The notes under the pieces were generated by a model. The model was not told where the DNA came from. It ran no database searches and worked only from the letters and a program-made list of their open reading frames with translations. Shown here in pieces: positions 1 to 6,075 of a stretch of DNA of 6,075 bases (position 1 is its first letter; the number at the start of each line of letters is the position of its first letter). Position numbers and translations under genes: made by a program. This DNA is from Planctomycetota bacterium (GTDB lineage: Bacteria > Planctomycetota > J058 > JARGOJ01), in contig JARGOJ010000571.1 of the NCBI GenBank assembly GCA_029210225.1, positions 1 to 6,075 on the forward strand, written 5' to 3'.

Positions 1-661
1 AGGACTGAAGCAGGAAGAGGAGGTATTTGTCGTTGAGCTGGACGTTGGCATCAAGGTGAAGGTGGTTTTTTGGGGGGATGGGGAAGGTGAATTTGAGCAG
101 CAGCTCTTTACTGGTGATGTGACGATGGAGCATGCGGAAGGCGTCGGCCCCCAGGAGAATCTCGAGGTCAAGGATGTTGTCTTTGAGCAGTAATCTTCGG
201 GCGGAGAGGTTGCAAAAAATCGTCTTTCGATCGGCGATGATGATTGGATCCGGATGTAAATCGAAGATCTCCCGTGTCTTCCTCCAGGCCTTGGTGATGG
301 GTTCTCTTTTGGCGTTGGCTTGCTTGGTGAGGAGTACACCGATTTCTTTCAGTTGCTTGAATGAGATGGGGTCGTGGATACCAAGGATGGCCACGGTTGG
401 CGGGCTCAAGTGGGTGACGGGAATGACCACCAGGTAGGCAGGTAACTCACCCCAAAGGCTGCTGAGGGCGGTCCATAGCACTGGATAACTTTGTAGTTTC
501 TCGCTGCTCCAAATCTTAGGCGTTTGGTTTAAGGCGAGGGAGCGGAAGTCGGCGAGGGTGATGGGGCAAACCCTGTCCAGGACTTCTTCAACAATGCTCG
601 CGCCGAAGAGGGTGGGTGACACCCAAGCGAGAACCCGCTTCTTCTTTGTGTTAGCGTTCAT
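1..661 (-). CDS. GAF-like/PAS-like sensory protein, 3' end outside window (partial)
   Basis: An open minus-strand frame of 220 complete codons runs off the left edge without a stop. ATG at 661-659 is the only usable start, because an in-frame TAA lies at 712-710 with no ATG, GTG or TTG between; no clear Shine-Dalgarno precedes it. Residues about 10-120 look like a divergent GAF domain (strand-rich AYLVVIP and VAILG, then a helix). Residues about 130-218 look like a PAS fold (DPIIIADRKTIFCNLSARR resembles the usual opening strands and N-x-A-A helix). Residues 48-94 align without gaps to residues 71-117 of the neighbouring 503-residue protein, 14 of 47 identical by hand count, so the two are paralogues. 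The missing C-terminus may carry FHA and DUF4388 domains as in the neighbour, which is inference. It lies about 100 bases downstream of that gene on the same strand with no obvious terminator between, so co-transcription is likely. Probably cytoplasmic: no signal peptide or membrane segment is seen. Ligand and output are unknown. Confidence 0.8.
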   Translation of the reverse strand, partial: MNANTKKKRVLAWVSPTLFGASIVEEVLDRVCPITLADFRSLALNQTPKIWSSEKLQSYPVLWTALSSLWGELPAYLVVIPVTHLSPPTVAILGIHDPISFKQLKEIGVLLTKQANAKREPITKAWRKTREIFDLHPDPIIIADRKTIFCNLSARRLLLKDNILDLEILLGADAFRMLHRHITSKELLLKFTFPIPPKNHLHLDANVQLNDKYLLFLLQS

Positions 662-764
662 GTCTGGCTCAAGGGGCGAGGATTCCGAGGCACGGTTTGG
701 ACTTTCTCTTTATCGGACGGCTTGGGTGGCTAAATCAACAGAGGCTAAACAGTGCTTTGAGCCG

Positions 765-2276
765 TTATTTTATTCCTTCATCGATTCGGCGGCTGGCTTC
801 GAGGAGAAGCGAGGTAATCGTTGTGTTCATTCGTCGCTCTTGGCTTGGCGCTTGATTAGAAAAGGTGAAGTGCCCTTCTGTCAGGTTGAGAATCGAGAGA
901 ACAGCTTCGGCATCTTTAAGAGGACCGATTTGGGCCGAGTGGGCGTGTCCTTTGACCACAGAGAAATAAGCTTCATTGCGACCGGAGATCACCGAGAGCG
1001 TGCCGGTCTTCTGGTTGAATTCGAGGCTTTGTAGAAGCTCCGCCAAAGGTGTCTCAGAGAGGGAACCAGCTAGGGCTGTGTCGCGATTCATGAAGCTGAT
1101 TTGAGTGTGAACGGTGGTCTCGCAGTTGGTGATTTTCGAGCGTTCGACGGGTTCTCGAATCTCCATTTCGTAGGGCCCGATTTGGACACGATCGCCGATC
1201 GCGACGGTGTGGTGCTCGGATCGCCGTCCGTTGACAAAGGTTCCGTTGGCGCTGCTTAGGTCTTCGAGTGTGACTGAGGGCCCGCGGATTTTGATGGCTG
1301 CGTGAGTTCTGGAGACGGAGGGATGGGGTAAGACCAAGTCGTTGTGGTCGTGGCGTCCAAGGGTGATTTCAAATTTAGGCCCGAGGGCGAGGGGCGGCAA
1401 GGGATCGCAGTGGAGCCAACATAGGATGTTTCCTCGCGGGACGAGCTTAGAGCTGCGCCGGGCTCTCAAGCTATTTGTTTGTCGAGTTTCGATGCCTGGG
1501 GGCAGGCTGTGGATGGGTTCGTCAATTTGCTTGATGTCTTTGAGGACAATGGCCACGGCTTCATGAATAACGGTTGCGCTGACGGTGGCGCGCCACGATC
1601 CACGAGCGAGGTCGATGCGAGCATCAATTTCGAGCTGACGTTGTTCGAAGAGTTCCTTTTTCTTCTTCTGTAATTGCACCGATGTGAGGCGCCCGAGGAG
1701 GCTTTCAAGGTGGGTGGTTGTTGACTCTCCGTAGAATTTGGCGGCTTCTGGATTGAGCAGGATGGGGCGGCCAAACTTATCGACAACGATGGTTGGGCTT
1801 GATTCCTTGCTCCAGTTTGGAATGGCCTCCATATCTTGGTCGGCCAGCTGATTAATCTCAAAGGCGCGCTCTTCGAGGGCGCTGACGAGGTTGGCGAGGA
1901 GGGCTGGGTCGGGTTGTTGTTGACGGCCGAGGATGGCGAGGGAATAACAGGCGGCTTCACGAGCGGGAACGATCAGGCAGAAGCGCGGCATACGTCGCCA
2001 GACTTGATTCAGCGCGTTAGTGAGCTCGGGCATAGCGCGGAGTGCTTCGCGGGTGAGCAAGCGGGGCTCGGTGTCTTTGACCAGGCGTTCAAAGACCGAG
2101 GTTGGGAGCATGGCGGTGACGTTATCGTCGCCGAGGACCCTTGCGTTTACAAAATTGGCGGTGATGAGCGCAAAGGGGCGCTGGAGCTTGAAGTCATTTT
2201 TCTTCTTAAACCAATCGGAGAATTTCGTTCCTCGATCCGCTTGGTTTAGTTTTTTGAAAGGTGGAAGTGAAGTCAT
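765..2276 (-). CDS. GAF-like/PAS-like/FHA/DUF4388 signalling protein
   Basis: A 503-residue cytoplasmic signalling protein. Residues about 35-148 resemble a divergent GAF domain (CLIVPAR, YSLAILG, then a helix ending near 145). Residues about 155-250 are PAS-like (SPTIVVDKFGRPILLNPEAA). A basic linker (about 262-282) leads to an FHA domain at about 283-376, with the phosphothreonine-binding signature intact: GR at 307-308, SRTH at 322-325 and NGTFVNG at 344-350. Residues about 400-500 match DUF4388, a PATAN-related module (ALAGSLSETPLAELLQSLE, then a KTGTLSV strand). No kinase, cyclase or DNA-binding output domain is visible, so it probably acts as an adaptor that senses through GAF/PAS and docks on phosphothreonine through FHA. 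FHA and DUF4388 are confident; the GAF and PAS calls are fold-level guesses. Start ATG 2276-2274 has no Shine-Dalgarno, as for its downstream paralogue. The gene is transcribed divergently from the methyltransferases; the kinase near the right edge is a possible source of its phospho-partner. Confidence 0.92.
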   Translation of the reverse strand: MTSLPPFKKLNQADRGTKFSDWFKKKNDFKLQRPFALITANFVNARVLGDDNVTAMLPTSVFERLVKDTEPRLLTREALRAMPELTNALNQVWRRMPRFCLIVPAREAACYSLAILGRQQQPDPALLANLVSALEERAFEINQLADQDMEAIPNWSKESSPTIVVDKFGRPILLNPEAAKFYGESTTTHLESLLGRLTSVQLQKKKKELFEQRQLEIDARIDLARGSWRATVSATVIHEAVAIVLKDIKQIDEPIHSLPPGIETRQTNSLRARRSSKLVPRGNILCWLHCDPLPPLALGPKFEITLGRHDHNDLVLPHPSVSRTHAAIKIRGPSVTLEDLSSANGTFVNGRRSEHHTVAIGDRVQIGPYEMEIREPVERSKITNCETTVHTQISFMNRDTALAGSLSETPLAELLQSLEFNQKTGTLSVISGRNEAYFSVVKGHAHSAQIGPLKDAEAVLSILNLTEGHFTFSNQAPSQERRMNTTITSLLLEASRRIDEGIK

Positions 2277-2425
2277 GCGAGTTGTTGCCAGATAGATTTG
2301 AGTGAGCCCGGTCGCCTAGTTTATTCATTATTTGGAGGAGCGGTGGAAAAGAAAATAATGTGATTTCAAGTTGCGAAAATTTTCCGGAGCACGATTCTCT
2401 GCGCGTCAGCAGAATATGGGCACGC

Positions 2426-2452
2426 TTGAAATACCGCGATCCTTTATAAATT
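2426..2452 (+). promoter_or_regulatory. Weak candidate sigma-70-type promoter for the methyltransferases
   Basis: TTGAAA at 2426-2431 is followed, after 15 bases, by TAAATT at 2447-2452; the overlapping TATAAA at 2445-2450 would leave only 13 bases. The spacing is short of the usual 17, so this is a guess based on the best -35-like hexamer beside an AT-rich tract. It would give a leader of about 150 bases before ATG 2609, or about 70 before TTG 2528. Confidence 0.22.
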
Positions 2453-2512
2453 GTGAAAAAGAAAAGGGAAAGATCAAGAATCACAGATCATCCTCAGATG
2501 TTACACCATACG

Positions 2513-2517
2513 GAGGA
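2513..2517 (+). promoter_or_regulatory. Strong Shine-Dalgarno-like GGAGG in the methyltransferase leader
   Basis: GGAGG here is the best Shine-Dalgarno match close to any candidate start in the window. It lies 10 bases before TTG 2528, which is in frame with the first methyltransferase and would add 27 residues ahead of ATG 2609. ATG 2609 itself has only a poor GGGA four bases upstream. The GGAGG therefore argues for the longer form. The position of motif X, directly after ATG 2609, argues for the shorter one. Confidence 0.35.
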
Positions 2518-2520
2518 AAC

Positions 2521-2544
2521 ACTGGGCTTGTTAGTATGCCCAGT
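2521..2544. repeat. Perfect 7-bp inverted repeat, 10-base loop
   Basis: ACTGGGC at 2521-2527 is matched by its exact complement GCCCAGT at 2538-2544, with a 10-base loop. It lies just after the GGAGG and about 65 bases before ATG 2609. No T-tract follows, so it does not look like an intrinsic terminator. It could be a regulator-binding palindrome or an RNA hairpin that affects methyltransferase translation. It could also be chance or coding sequence, if translation begins at 2528 or earlier. Confidence 0.4.
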
Positions 2545-2608
2545 CTTCGATTCGATAAAAGAAATCCCTGAACGACTCGGTTTCGGGGAATCGCAATTCG
2601 CGGGATCC

Positions 2609-3967
2609 ATGAAAACACTTTGGTATATGGGTGCAAAGGGCCGTTTAGTGCCCGACATTAGTGAGATGATTGCGGACATCACTCCCAAGGGCCAACTGGT
2701 CTTTGACATCTTCGGCGGAACCGGCGCCGTGTCTCAATCACTCGTCTCCGACTACACGGTGTACGCCAATGATGTTCAATGCTATAGCAGCGTTGTCCTC
2801 GGCGCGACCGTCGAGCACGGTCCTCGTTCATCGTCTCGGTTGCGAGCTCTACTCAACTTCGACAAAGACATTCGTCCGCGCTTTGACAAGCACAAAGCTG
2901 TGTTATTGAAGGCGTTCAAAGAACCCATTGAGAAGGAGCGCGAAGGTTTAAGAGAAGCCCTTGATGGTCGCCTTGAGAATTATCGCCGCTTTGTCCAAGA
3001 GACGCCGATTTATCCTTGCGCCAAAAAAGACCTGGCGCCCCTTTGGAAGAATGCCGCTCCCTACCTCACAGAGGATGCGTTCACAGGGTTTAAAGGCAAG
3101 CAATCGCGAGATCAGCAGCACCTCATGACCTCTTACTACCAAGGCGTTTACTTTAGTCTTGAGCAGGCTATCGAGCTCGACTCTTTACGAGTCGCCATCT
3201 CCGAGATTGAGGGTCACTACGCCGCACGTAAACGCCGTCATTACTTGGCGGCCTTACTCTGCGCTGCGAGCACCTCGACTTCGGGGACCAGCCACTTCGC
3301 CCAGCCCAGAAATTTAAAGCGGGACCGGGAACTCAAAGCTGTCGCCAAGCGTCGCGCTAGCTCGATCACAGGGGTGATGAAAGATTACTCCGGGAAGCTG
3401 AAGGAGTACCTGAGCCAAACAAAATTCCATAGCGGAAACAAAGTTTATAAGAGCGACTACCGCAGCTTACTCAGCCGTGTCCGGCGTCGTCCCGCGACGA
3501 TCTATGCCGACCCGCCTTACACCTCCGACAATTACTCTCGCTTCTATCATGTCTTGGAAGTCTTGGCGCGCTATGACTATCCGCGCTTGGCTCGGCGCCG
3601 GGATGGGCAACTGTCTAAGGGCCGTTATCCCGAGCGAGATTACCGTTTCCAATCGGGGTTTTGCGCGGCTCCTAAAGTCGAGAACGAGTTCCGTCGTCTG
3701 GCCCATTCGAGCTCTCGCCTGGGGTCTTCTCTAGTCGTCAGCTACGCCTTGCCAACAGGATTGCTATTCAAGCGTTTCCTCCCAGGTTGTGGGACAGAGA
3801 AGCGTGCGCTCCAGCAGTTCCTAGGTATTTTCCGGGAGTGCTATAAGAAGGTCTCTCTGGTGCAGCGCTCTCTCATGCATTCGGGCCAGGGCGACTCAAA
3901 CCATCGGGTCTCGGAGTTACTCGTTCGTTGTCGACTTCCGCGTAAGGCGGCTGGATGCGCTATCTAG
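2609..3967 (+). CDS. N6-adenine DNA methyltransferase, D12/M.FokI-like class (first of pair)
   Basis: Predicted to transfer a methyl group from S-adenosylmethionine to adenine N6 in a specific DNA site. Numbered from ATG 2609 (452 residues), motif X is YMGAKGRL at 6-13, the AdoMet-binding motif I is FDIFGGTG at 32-39, and the catalytic motif IV is DPPY at 301-304, followed by YHVLEVLA. The X-I-target recognition-IV order is that of alpha-class enzymes. The segment YYQGVYFSLEQAIELDSLR (176-194) and the later HFAQP (229-233) fit the M.FokI-like subfamily as I remember it. The long stretch at about 75-290 should hold target recognition. ATG 2609 was chosen because it sits just before motif X, as in the sister enzyme. 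The frame stays open to GTG 2453, and TTG 2528 has a GGAGG upstream, so the protein may be 27-52 residues longer. The 3' end overlaps the next gene by 13 bases, implying translational coupling. All key motifs are intact. Function is secure at class level; site and start are not. Confidence 0.9.
   Translation: MKTLWYMGAKGRLVPDISEMIADITPKGQLVFDIFGGTGAVSQSLVSDYTVYANDVQCYSSVVLGATVEHGPRSSSRLRALLNFDKDIRPRFDKHKAVLLKAFKEPIEKEREGLREALDGRLENYRRFVQETPIYPCAKKDLAPLWKNAAPYLTEDAFTGFKGKQSRDQQHLMTSYYQGVYFSLEQAIELDSLRVAISEIEGHYAARKRRHYLAALLCAASTSTSGTSHFAQPRNLKRDRELKAVAKRRASSITGVMKDYSGKLKEYLSQTKFHSGNKVYKSDYRSLLSRVRRRPATIYADPPYTSDNYSRFYHVLEVLARYDYPRLARRRDGQLSKGRYPERDYRFQSGFCAAPKVENEFRRLAHSSSRLGSSLVVSYALPTGLLFKRFLPGCGTEKRALQQFLGIFRECYKKVSLVQRSLMHSGQGDSNHRVSELLVRCRLPRKAAGCAI
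3944..3947 (+). promoter_or_regulatory. Ribosome binding site of the second methyltransferase
   Basis: AAGG lies inside the end of the first methyltransferase gene, seven bases before ATG 3955. Its location within the upstream coding sequence supports coupled translation of the two enzymes and supports ATG 3955 as the start. Confidence 0.55.
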
Positions 3968-5169
3968 GAAATAAAACCAAGCTCTTGGCCGAGATTGAGG
4001 CCTTCGCCAAAAAACGGGGTATCTCCGGTTCCACTTTCTTCGATTGCTTTGCTGGTACAGGTGTTGTCGGGGCCCACTTCAAGCGCCTCGGTTATCGAGT
4101 TTATTCCTGCGACTTGCTGCGCTCTTCCTATGCCTCTCAAGTGGCTTTGATTGAAGTCTCCGAGGTCCCAAGCTTTAAGAAGCTCTTCGCCCAGAAGGAA
4201 TTCAAGCGAGGCTTCACCTTTAACAGTTTTAAGGATGCCGTCAAAGCGCGGGTCAAGGCCGGCGCTCATCCCCGAATGGCTCGCGCCGTCACGATCTTGC
4301 AGCGTTTTGTCGAGCCTGAAGAGGGCCTGATTTTCCGGAACTACGCCCCCTCTGGGACTCATGGCCGGCGCTACTTCCGCGACGACCACGCGACAAAGAT
4401 CGATGGATGTCTGCTCCGCTTGCGTCATTGGTTCCGGGAAGGCGTCCTGAGCAAGCATGAGTTTTATTTATTGCTGAAGGCTGTGCTTGAAGGGTCGGAC
4501 CGAGTCGCCAACATTGCTGGGGTTTACGCCGCTTACTTAAAGAAGTGGCAGAGTAACACCAAGGGGCAGCTGTTTTTCCCAACCCCAGAGATTGTGCCGG
4601 GGCCTCCTGGACGGGCATTTTGCGGCGACGTCAATGAGCTCGTGGAACAAATATACTGCGATGTCCTCTACGCCGACCCGCCTTACAACACGCGACAGTA
4701 CGCGGCCTATTACCACGTCCGCGAGGTGATGGCCGAGCTGCATCGGGTCGACGATATCGCGGAGTATGAGAAGAAGCTCTACGGCAAAACGGGGCTGCGG
4801 CCCTACGACGATTTGAAGAGTGAATACTGCATGCGGCGCCGGGAGGATGGTCAACAGCGCTGTGAGAAAGCCTTTCAACAGCTAATTGAGAAGGCCAAAG
4901 CGGAGCACATCATTATCAGTTACAACGAGGAAGGCATCATTTCCAACGAAGCGATCGGTCGAGCCCTTGCGCGTTTTTCTGGGGTTAAGAACTTTGACGC
5001 ACGGCGAAATTATCGACGCCTTCGCTACCGGCGTTTTCGCTCCGACTCGAACGGTCACAATGGTCGGACCTATAAAGTTCTCAAAGGACAAGATGCCGAT
5101 TGTGTGGACGAATGGTTGTTTTATGGCCGGGCTAAGTCGGCGAAGATTAAAAAGAAGAGCCTTAAGTAG
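3955..5169 (+). CDS. N6-adenine DNA methyltransferase, D12/M.FokI-like class (second of pair)
   Basis: A 404-residue alpha-class adenine-N6 DNA methyltransferase. Motif X is YLGNKTKLL at 3-11, motif I FDCFAGTGVVG at 29-39, and motif IV DPPY at 241-244 in the family-typical context DPPYNTRQY...YYHVREVMA. A later strand, HIIISYNEEGIIS (318-330), also fits D12 enzymes. The target-recognition part should lie at about 70-225. The C-terminus is lysine-rich (GRAKSAKIKKKSLK), which may add non-specific DNA contact. ATG 3955 opens two residues before motif X and follows AAGG at a good distance. Around motif IV it shares 12 of 21 residues with the upstream enzyme, but the regions between motifs I and IV show no obvious similarity, so the two are related but differ in target contacts. 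Such pairs usually methylate the two strands of an asymmetric sequence, as the two halves of M.FokI do. No endonuclease gene follows; a protein kinase does. Activity is confident; site and partner nuclease are unknown. Confidence 0.93.
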   Translation: MRYLGNKTKLLAEIEAFAKKRGISGSTFFDCFAGTGVVGAHFKRLGYRVYSCDLLRSSYASQVALIEVSEVPSFKKLFAQKEFKRGFTFNSFKDAVKARVKAGAHPRMARAVTILQRFVEPEEGLIFRNYAPSGTHGRRYFRDDHATKIDGCLLRLRHWFREGVLSKHEFYLLLKAVLEGSDRVANIAGVYAAYLKKWQSNTKGQLFFPTPEIVPGPPGRAFCGDVNELVEQIYCDVLYADPPYNTRQYAAYYHVREVMAELHRVDDIAEYEKKLYGKTGLRPYDDLKSEYCMRRREDGQQRCEKAFQQLIEKAKAEHIIISYNEEGIISNEAIGRALARFSGVKNFDARRNYRRLRYRRFRSDSNGHNGRTYKVLKGQDADCVDEWLFYGRAKSAKIKKKSLK

Positions 5170-5185
5170 TTTTTATTTGAAGCGA

Positions 5186-5221
5186 GGTCTCTTAAACTGA
5201 TGAATCTACATCCTGGAGACC
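5186..5221. repeat. 6-bp inverted repeat in the methyltransferase-kinase spacer
   Basis: GGTCTC at 5186-5191 is complementary to GAGACC at 5216-5221, with a 24-base loop and no T-tract. TGGAGAC occurs at 5214-5220 and again at 5244-5250, exactly 30 bases later and just before the kinase start. The arms are short and the loop long, so it is not a convincing terminator; a regulator site is possible but weakly supported. No GC-rich hairpin terminator is seen after the second methyltransferase, so read-through into the kinase is possible. Confidence 0.25.
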
Positions 5222-5244
5222 CTGTTATTTCTAGCATTGAAATT

Positions 5245-5254
5245 GGAGACAAGG
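5245..5254 (+). promoter_or_regulatory. Ribosome binding site of the kinase gene
   Basis: The purine-rich GGAGACAAGG contains GGAG 10 bases and AAGG 4 bases upstream of GTG 5259. It favours GTG over ATG 5280, whose upstream sequence is GC-rich without a Shine-Dalgarno. Confidence 0.45.
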
Positions 5255-5258
5255 CTTA

Positions 5259-6075
5259 GTGAATGCCGCGCCGGATCCCATGATTGGTACAACTATTGGG
5301 AATTACGAGGTCCTCTCAAAGCTCGGGCAGGGAGGCGTTGGAGCAGTCTATCTGGGTCGTTCAACGACGGGTCAACACGTCGCGATTAAGAAGCTCCACG
5401 ACCGCCTAACGACCCAAGATCGTGCTCGCTCCCGCTTTCTTCGGGAAGCCGAGGTTTTATCTCGATTAAAGCACCCGGGCATCGTCCAGGTCCTCGACTT
5501 CCTCCAATTGCCCGAAGGCTTCTTCATGGTCTTGGAGTTCGTCCGTGGGGAAACCCTGGAGAGCGGCGTGAGGCGCCTTGGCAGCTTCGCCTGGGAGCGA
5601 GCAGTTCCTTGGTTTAACGAAGCCCTCGACTCTCTCGAATATGCCCACAATCAAGGAATCATTCACCGCGACGTCAAGCCCGCGAATATGCTCATTCAAA
5701 TGAACGGCAAAATGAAGCTGCTCGACTTCGGTATGGCCAAGCTTCAAGACGCCCGCCAGCAATTGACCGCCCCTGGAATGACCCTGGGAACCATCGCCTA
5801 CATGTCTAAAGAGCAGCTCTTGGGCAAGCCTCTCGATGCGAGAAGCGACTTCTATAGTTTGGGGGTTGCGTTGTATGAAGTGGTCACCGGTCACCTCCCA
5901 TTCTGGAGTGAGAACGACCGAGAGCTGGCCATTCAAATCGCCCGGACAAAACCACAGCTGCCGTCAATACGGTCTCCAAAGCTCGCGGGAAAGCCCGAGG
6001 AAGTGATTCTCAAAGCCATGAATAAGGCTCCGGAAGATCGCTTTCAAGATGTCGCTTCATTCAAAGCCGCGATGC
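5259..6075 (+). CDS. Hanks-type (eukaryotic-like) Ser/Thr protein kinase, 5' part
   Basis: Phosphorylates Ser/Thr on target proteins using ATP. The frame is open to the right edge (272 codons from GTG 5259). Numbered from that GTG, the kinase domain begins near residue 16. It has the glycine loop KLGQGGVGAVYLG (21-33), catalytic lysine in VAIK (K44), an alpha-C glutamate in LREAE (probably E63), the catalytic loop HRDVKPAN (136-143, D138, N143), DFG (156-158), activation-segment end GTIAYMSKEQ (177-186) and SDFYSLG (196-202). All catalytic residues are present, so it should be active. The usual proline of MSPEQ is lysine here (K184). GTG 5259 follows GGAGACAAGG (5245-5254) and is preferred; ATG 5280, in frame, lacks such a site, and an upstream TGA at 5238-5240 limits the choice to these two. 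The C-terminal sensor or membrane part lies outside the window. It starts 89 bases after the second methyltransferase. The FHA protein at the left is a possible downstream reader, by inference. Confidence 0.92.
   Translation, partial: MNAAPDPMIGTTIGNYEVLSKLGQGGVGAVYLGRSTTGQHVAIKKLHDRLTTQDRARSRFLREAEVLSRLKHPGIVQVLDFLQLPEGFFMVLEFVRGETLESGVRRLGSFAWERAVPWFNEALDSLEYAHNQGIIHRDVKPANMLIQMNGKMKLLDFGMAKLQDARQQLTAPGMTLGTIAYMSKEQLLGKPLDARSDFYSLGVALYEVVTGHLPFWSENDRELAIQIARTKPQLPSIRSPKLAGKPEEVILKAMNKAPEDRFQDVASFKAAM

Larger units (their letters stand above)
2277..2608. other. Divergent intergenic region / methyltransferase leader
   Basis: The spacer between the FHA gene and the first methyltransferase holds no convincing independent gene. 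It is AT-rich, especially at about 2319-2380 and 2443-2475. It must contain outward promoters for both directions, but no textbook -35/-10 pair stands out towards the FHA gene. The methyltransferase frame is open back to a TAA at 2447-2449, so part of 2453-2608 could be an N-terminal extension rather than leader. A GGAGG at 2513-2517 and a perfect 7-bp inverted repeat at 2521-2544 lie in this stretch. Confidence 0.6.

Noticed and set aside
558..1034. Plus-strand open frame of 158 codons
   Set aside because: It lies antisense across the start of the left-edge gene and the DUF4388-coding end of the 503-residue gene. Its protein is low in recognisable motifs and no ribosome site is evident.
1836..2249. 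Plus-strand open frame of 137 codons opposite the FHA gene
   Set aside because: It is fully antisense to a gene with clear domains; its openness follows from the codon use of the real strand.
2206..2484. Minus-strand frame of 92 codons in the divergent spacer
   Set aside because: It overlaps the start of the FHA gene in another frame and has no recognisable motif. The real gene starts at 2276.
2371..2571. Plus-strand frame of 66 codons before the methyltransferase
   Set aside because: It has no domain or good ribosome site at its start and overlaps the possible methyltransferase N-terminus in another frame.
3506..4687. 16-base direct repeat GCCGACCCGCCTTACA (3506-3521 and 4672-4687)
   Set aside because: It encodes the shared ADPPY motif of both methyltransferases, so protein conservation and similar codon choice explain it.
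5151..5180. Possible intrinsic terminator after the second methyltransferase (CTTAAG followed by a T-run)
   Set aside because: The only pairing is an AT-rich short palindrome and A/T tracts. There is no GC-rich stem before the T-run.
5466..5936. Minus-strand frame of 156 codons opposite the kinase
   Set aside because: It is antisense to the unmistakable kinase catalytic motifs (HRDVKPAN, DFG), so it is a shadow.
2609..6075. Pgl or BREX defence system (methyltransferase plus kinase)
   Set aside because: The methyltransferases are D12 alpha-class rather than PglX-like, the kinase is an ordinary Hanks kinase, and no PglZ, BrxC or Lon-like gene is present.

Overview
The window looks like bacterial chromosome from a signalling-rich lineage. 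It has moderate G+C by eye, an FHA + DUF4388 protein and a eukaryotic-like Ser/Thr kinase. This combination is common in Myxococcota, Bdellovibrionota, Acidobacteria and the Planctomycetes-Verrucomicrobia group, but nothing here fixes the phylum. There is no rRNA, tRNA, CRISPR array, transposase or integrase.

Layout: two minus-strand genes fill the left third. The first in transcription order (2276 to 765) encodes a 503-residue protein with a GAF-like region, a PAS-like region, an FHA domain and a C-terminal DUF4388. About 100 bases downstream lies a second minus-strand gene (starts at 661, runs off the left edge). Its visible part resembles the first half of its neighbour, so the two are diverged tandem paralogues. 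A non-coding, AT-rich divergent spacer (2277 to about 2527 or 2608) separates them from the plus-strand genes. These are two overlapping N6-adenine DNA methyltransferases of the D12/M.FokI-like alpha class (about 2609-3967 and 3955-5169), then a short spacer, then a Hanks-type Ser/Thr protein kinase (from 5259 or 5280) that runs off the right edge.

How they may work together: the two methyltransferases overlap by 13 bases, belong to the same class and differ strongly between motifs I and IV. This is the pattern expected when each enzyme methylates one strand of an asymmetric site. No restriction endonuclease is visible beside them, so the pair is either orphan or served by a nuclease outside the window. 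The FHA protein (phosphothreonine reader) and the kinase (phosphothreonine writer) sit on opposite sides of the pair and could be functional partners. The methyltransferase pair may instead be a cassette inserted between older signalling genes. Both ideas are inference. The most unusual items are the endonuclease-less methyltransferase pair, the tandem GAF-PAS paralogues, and a 7-bp inverted repeat with a nearby strong Shine-Dalgarno sequence in the methyltransferase leader.
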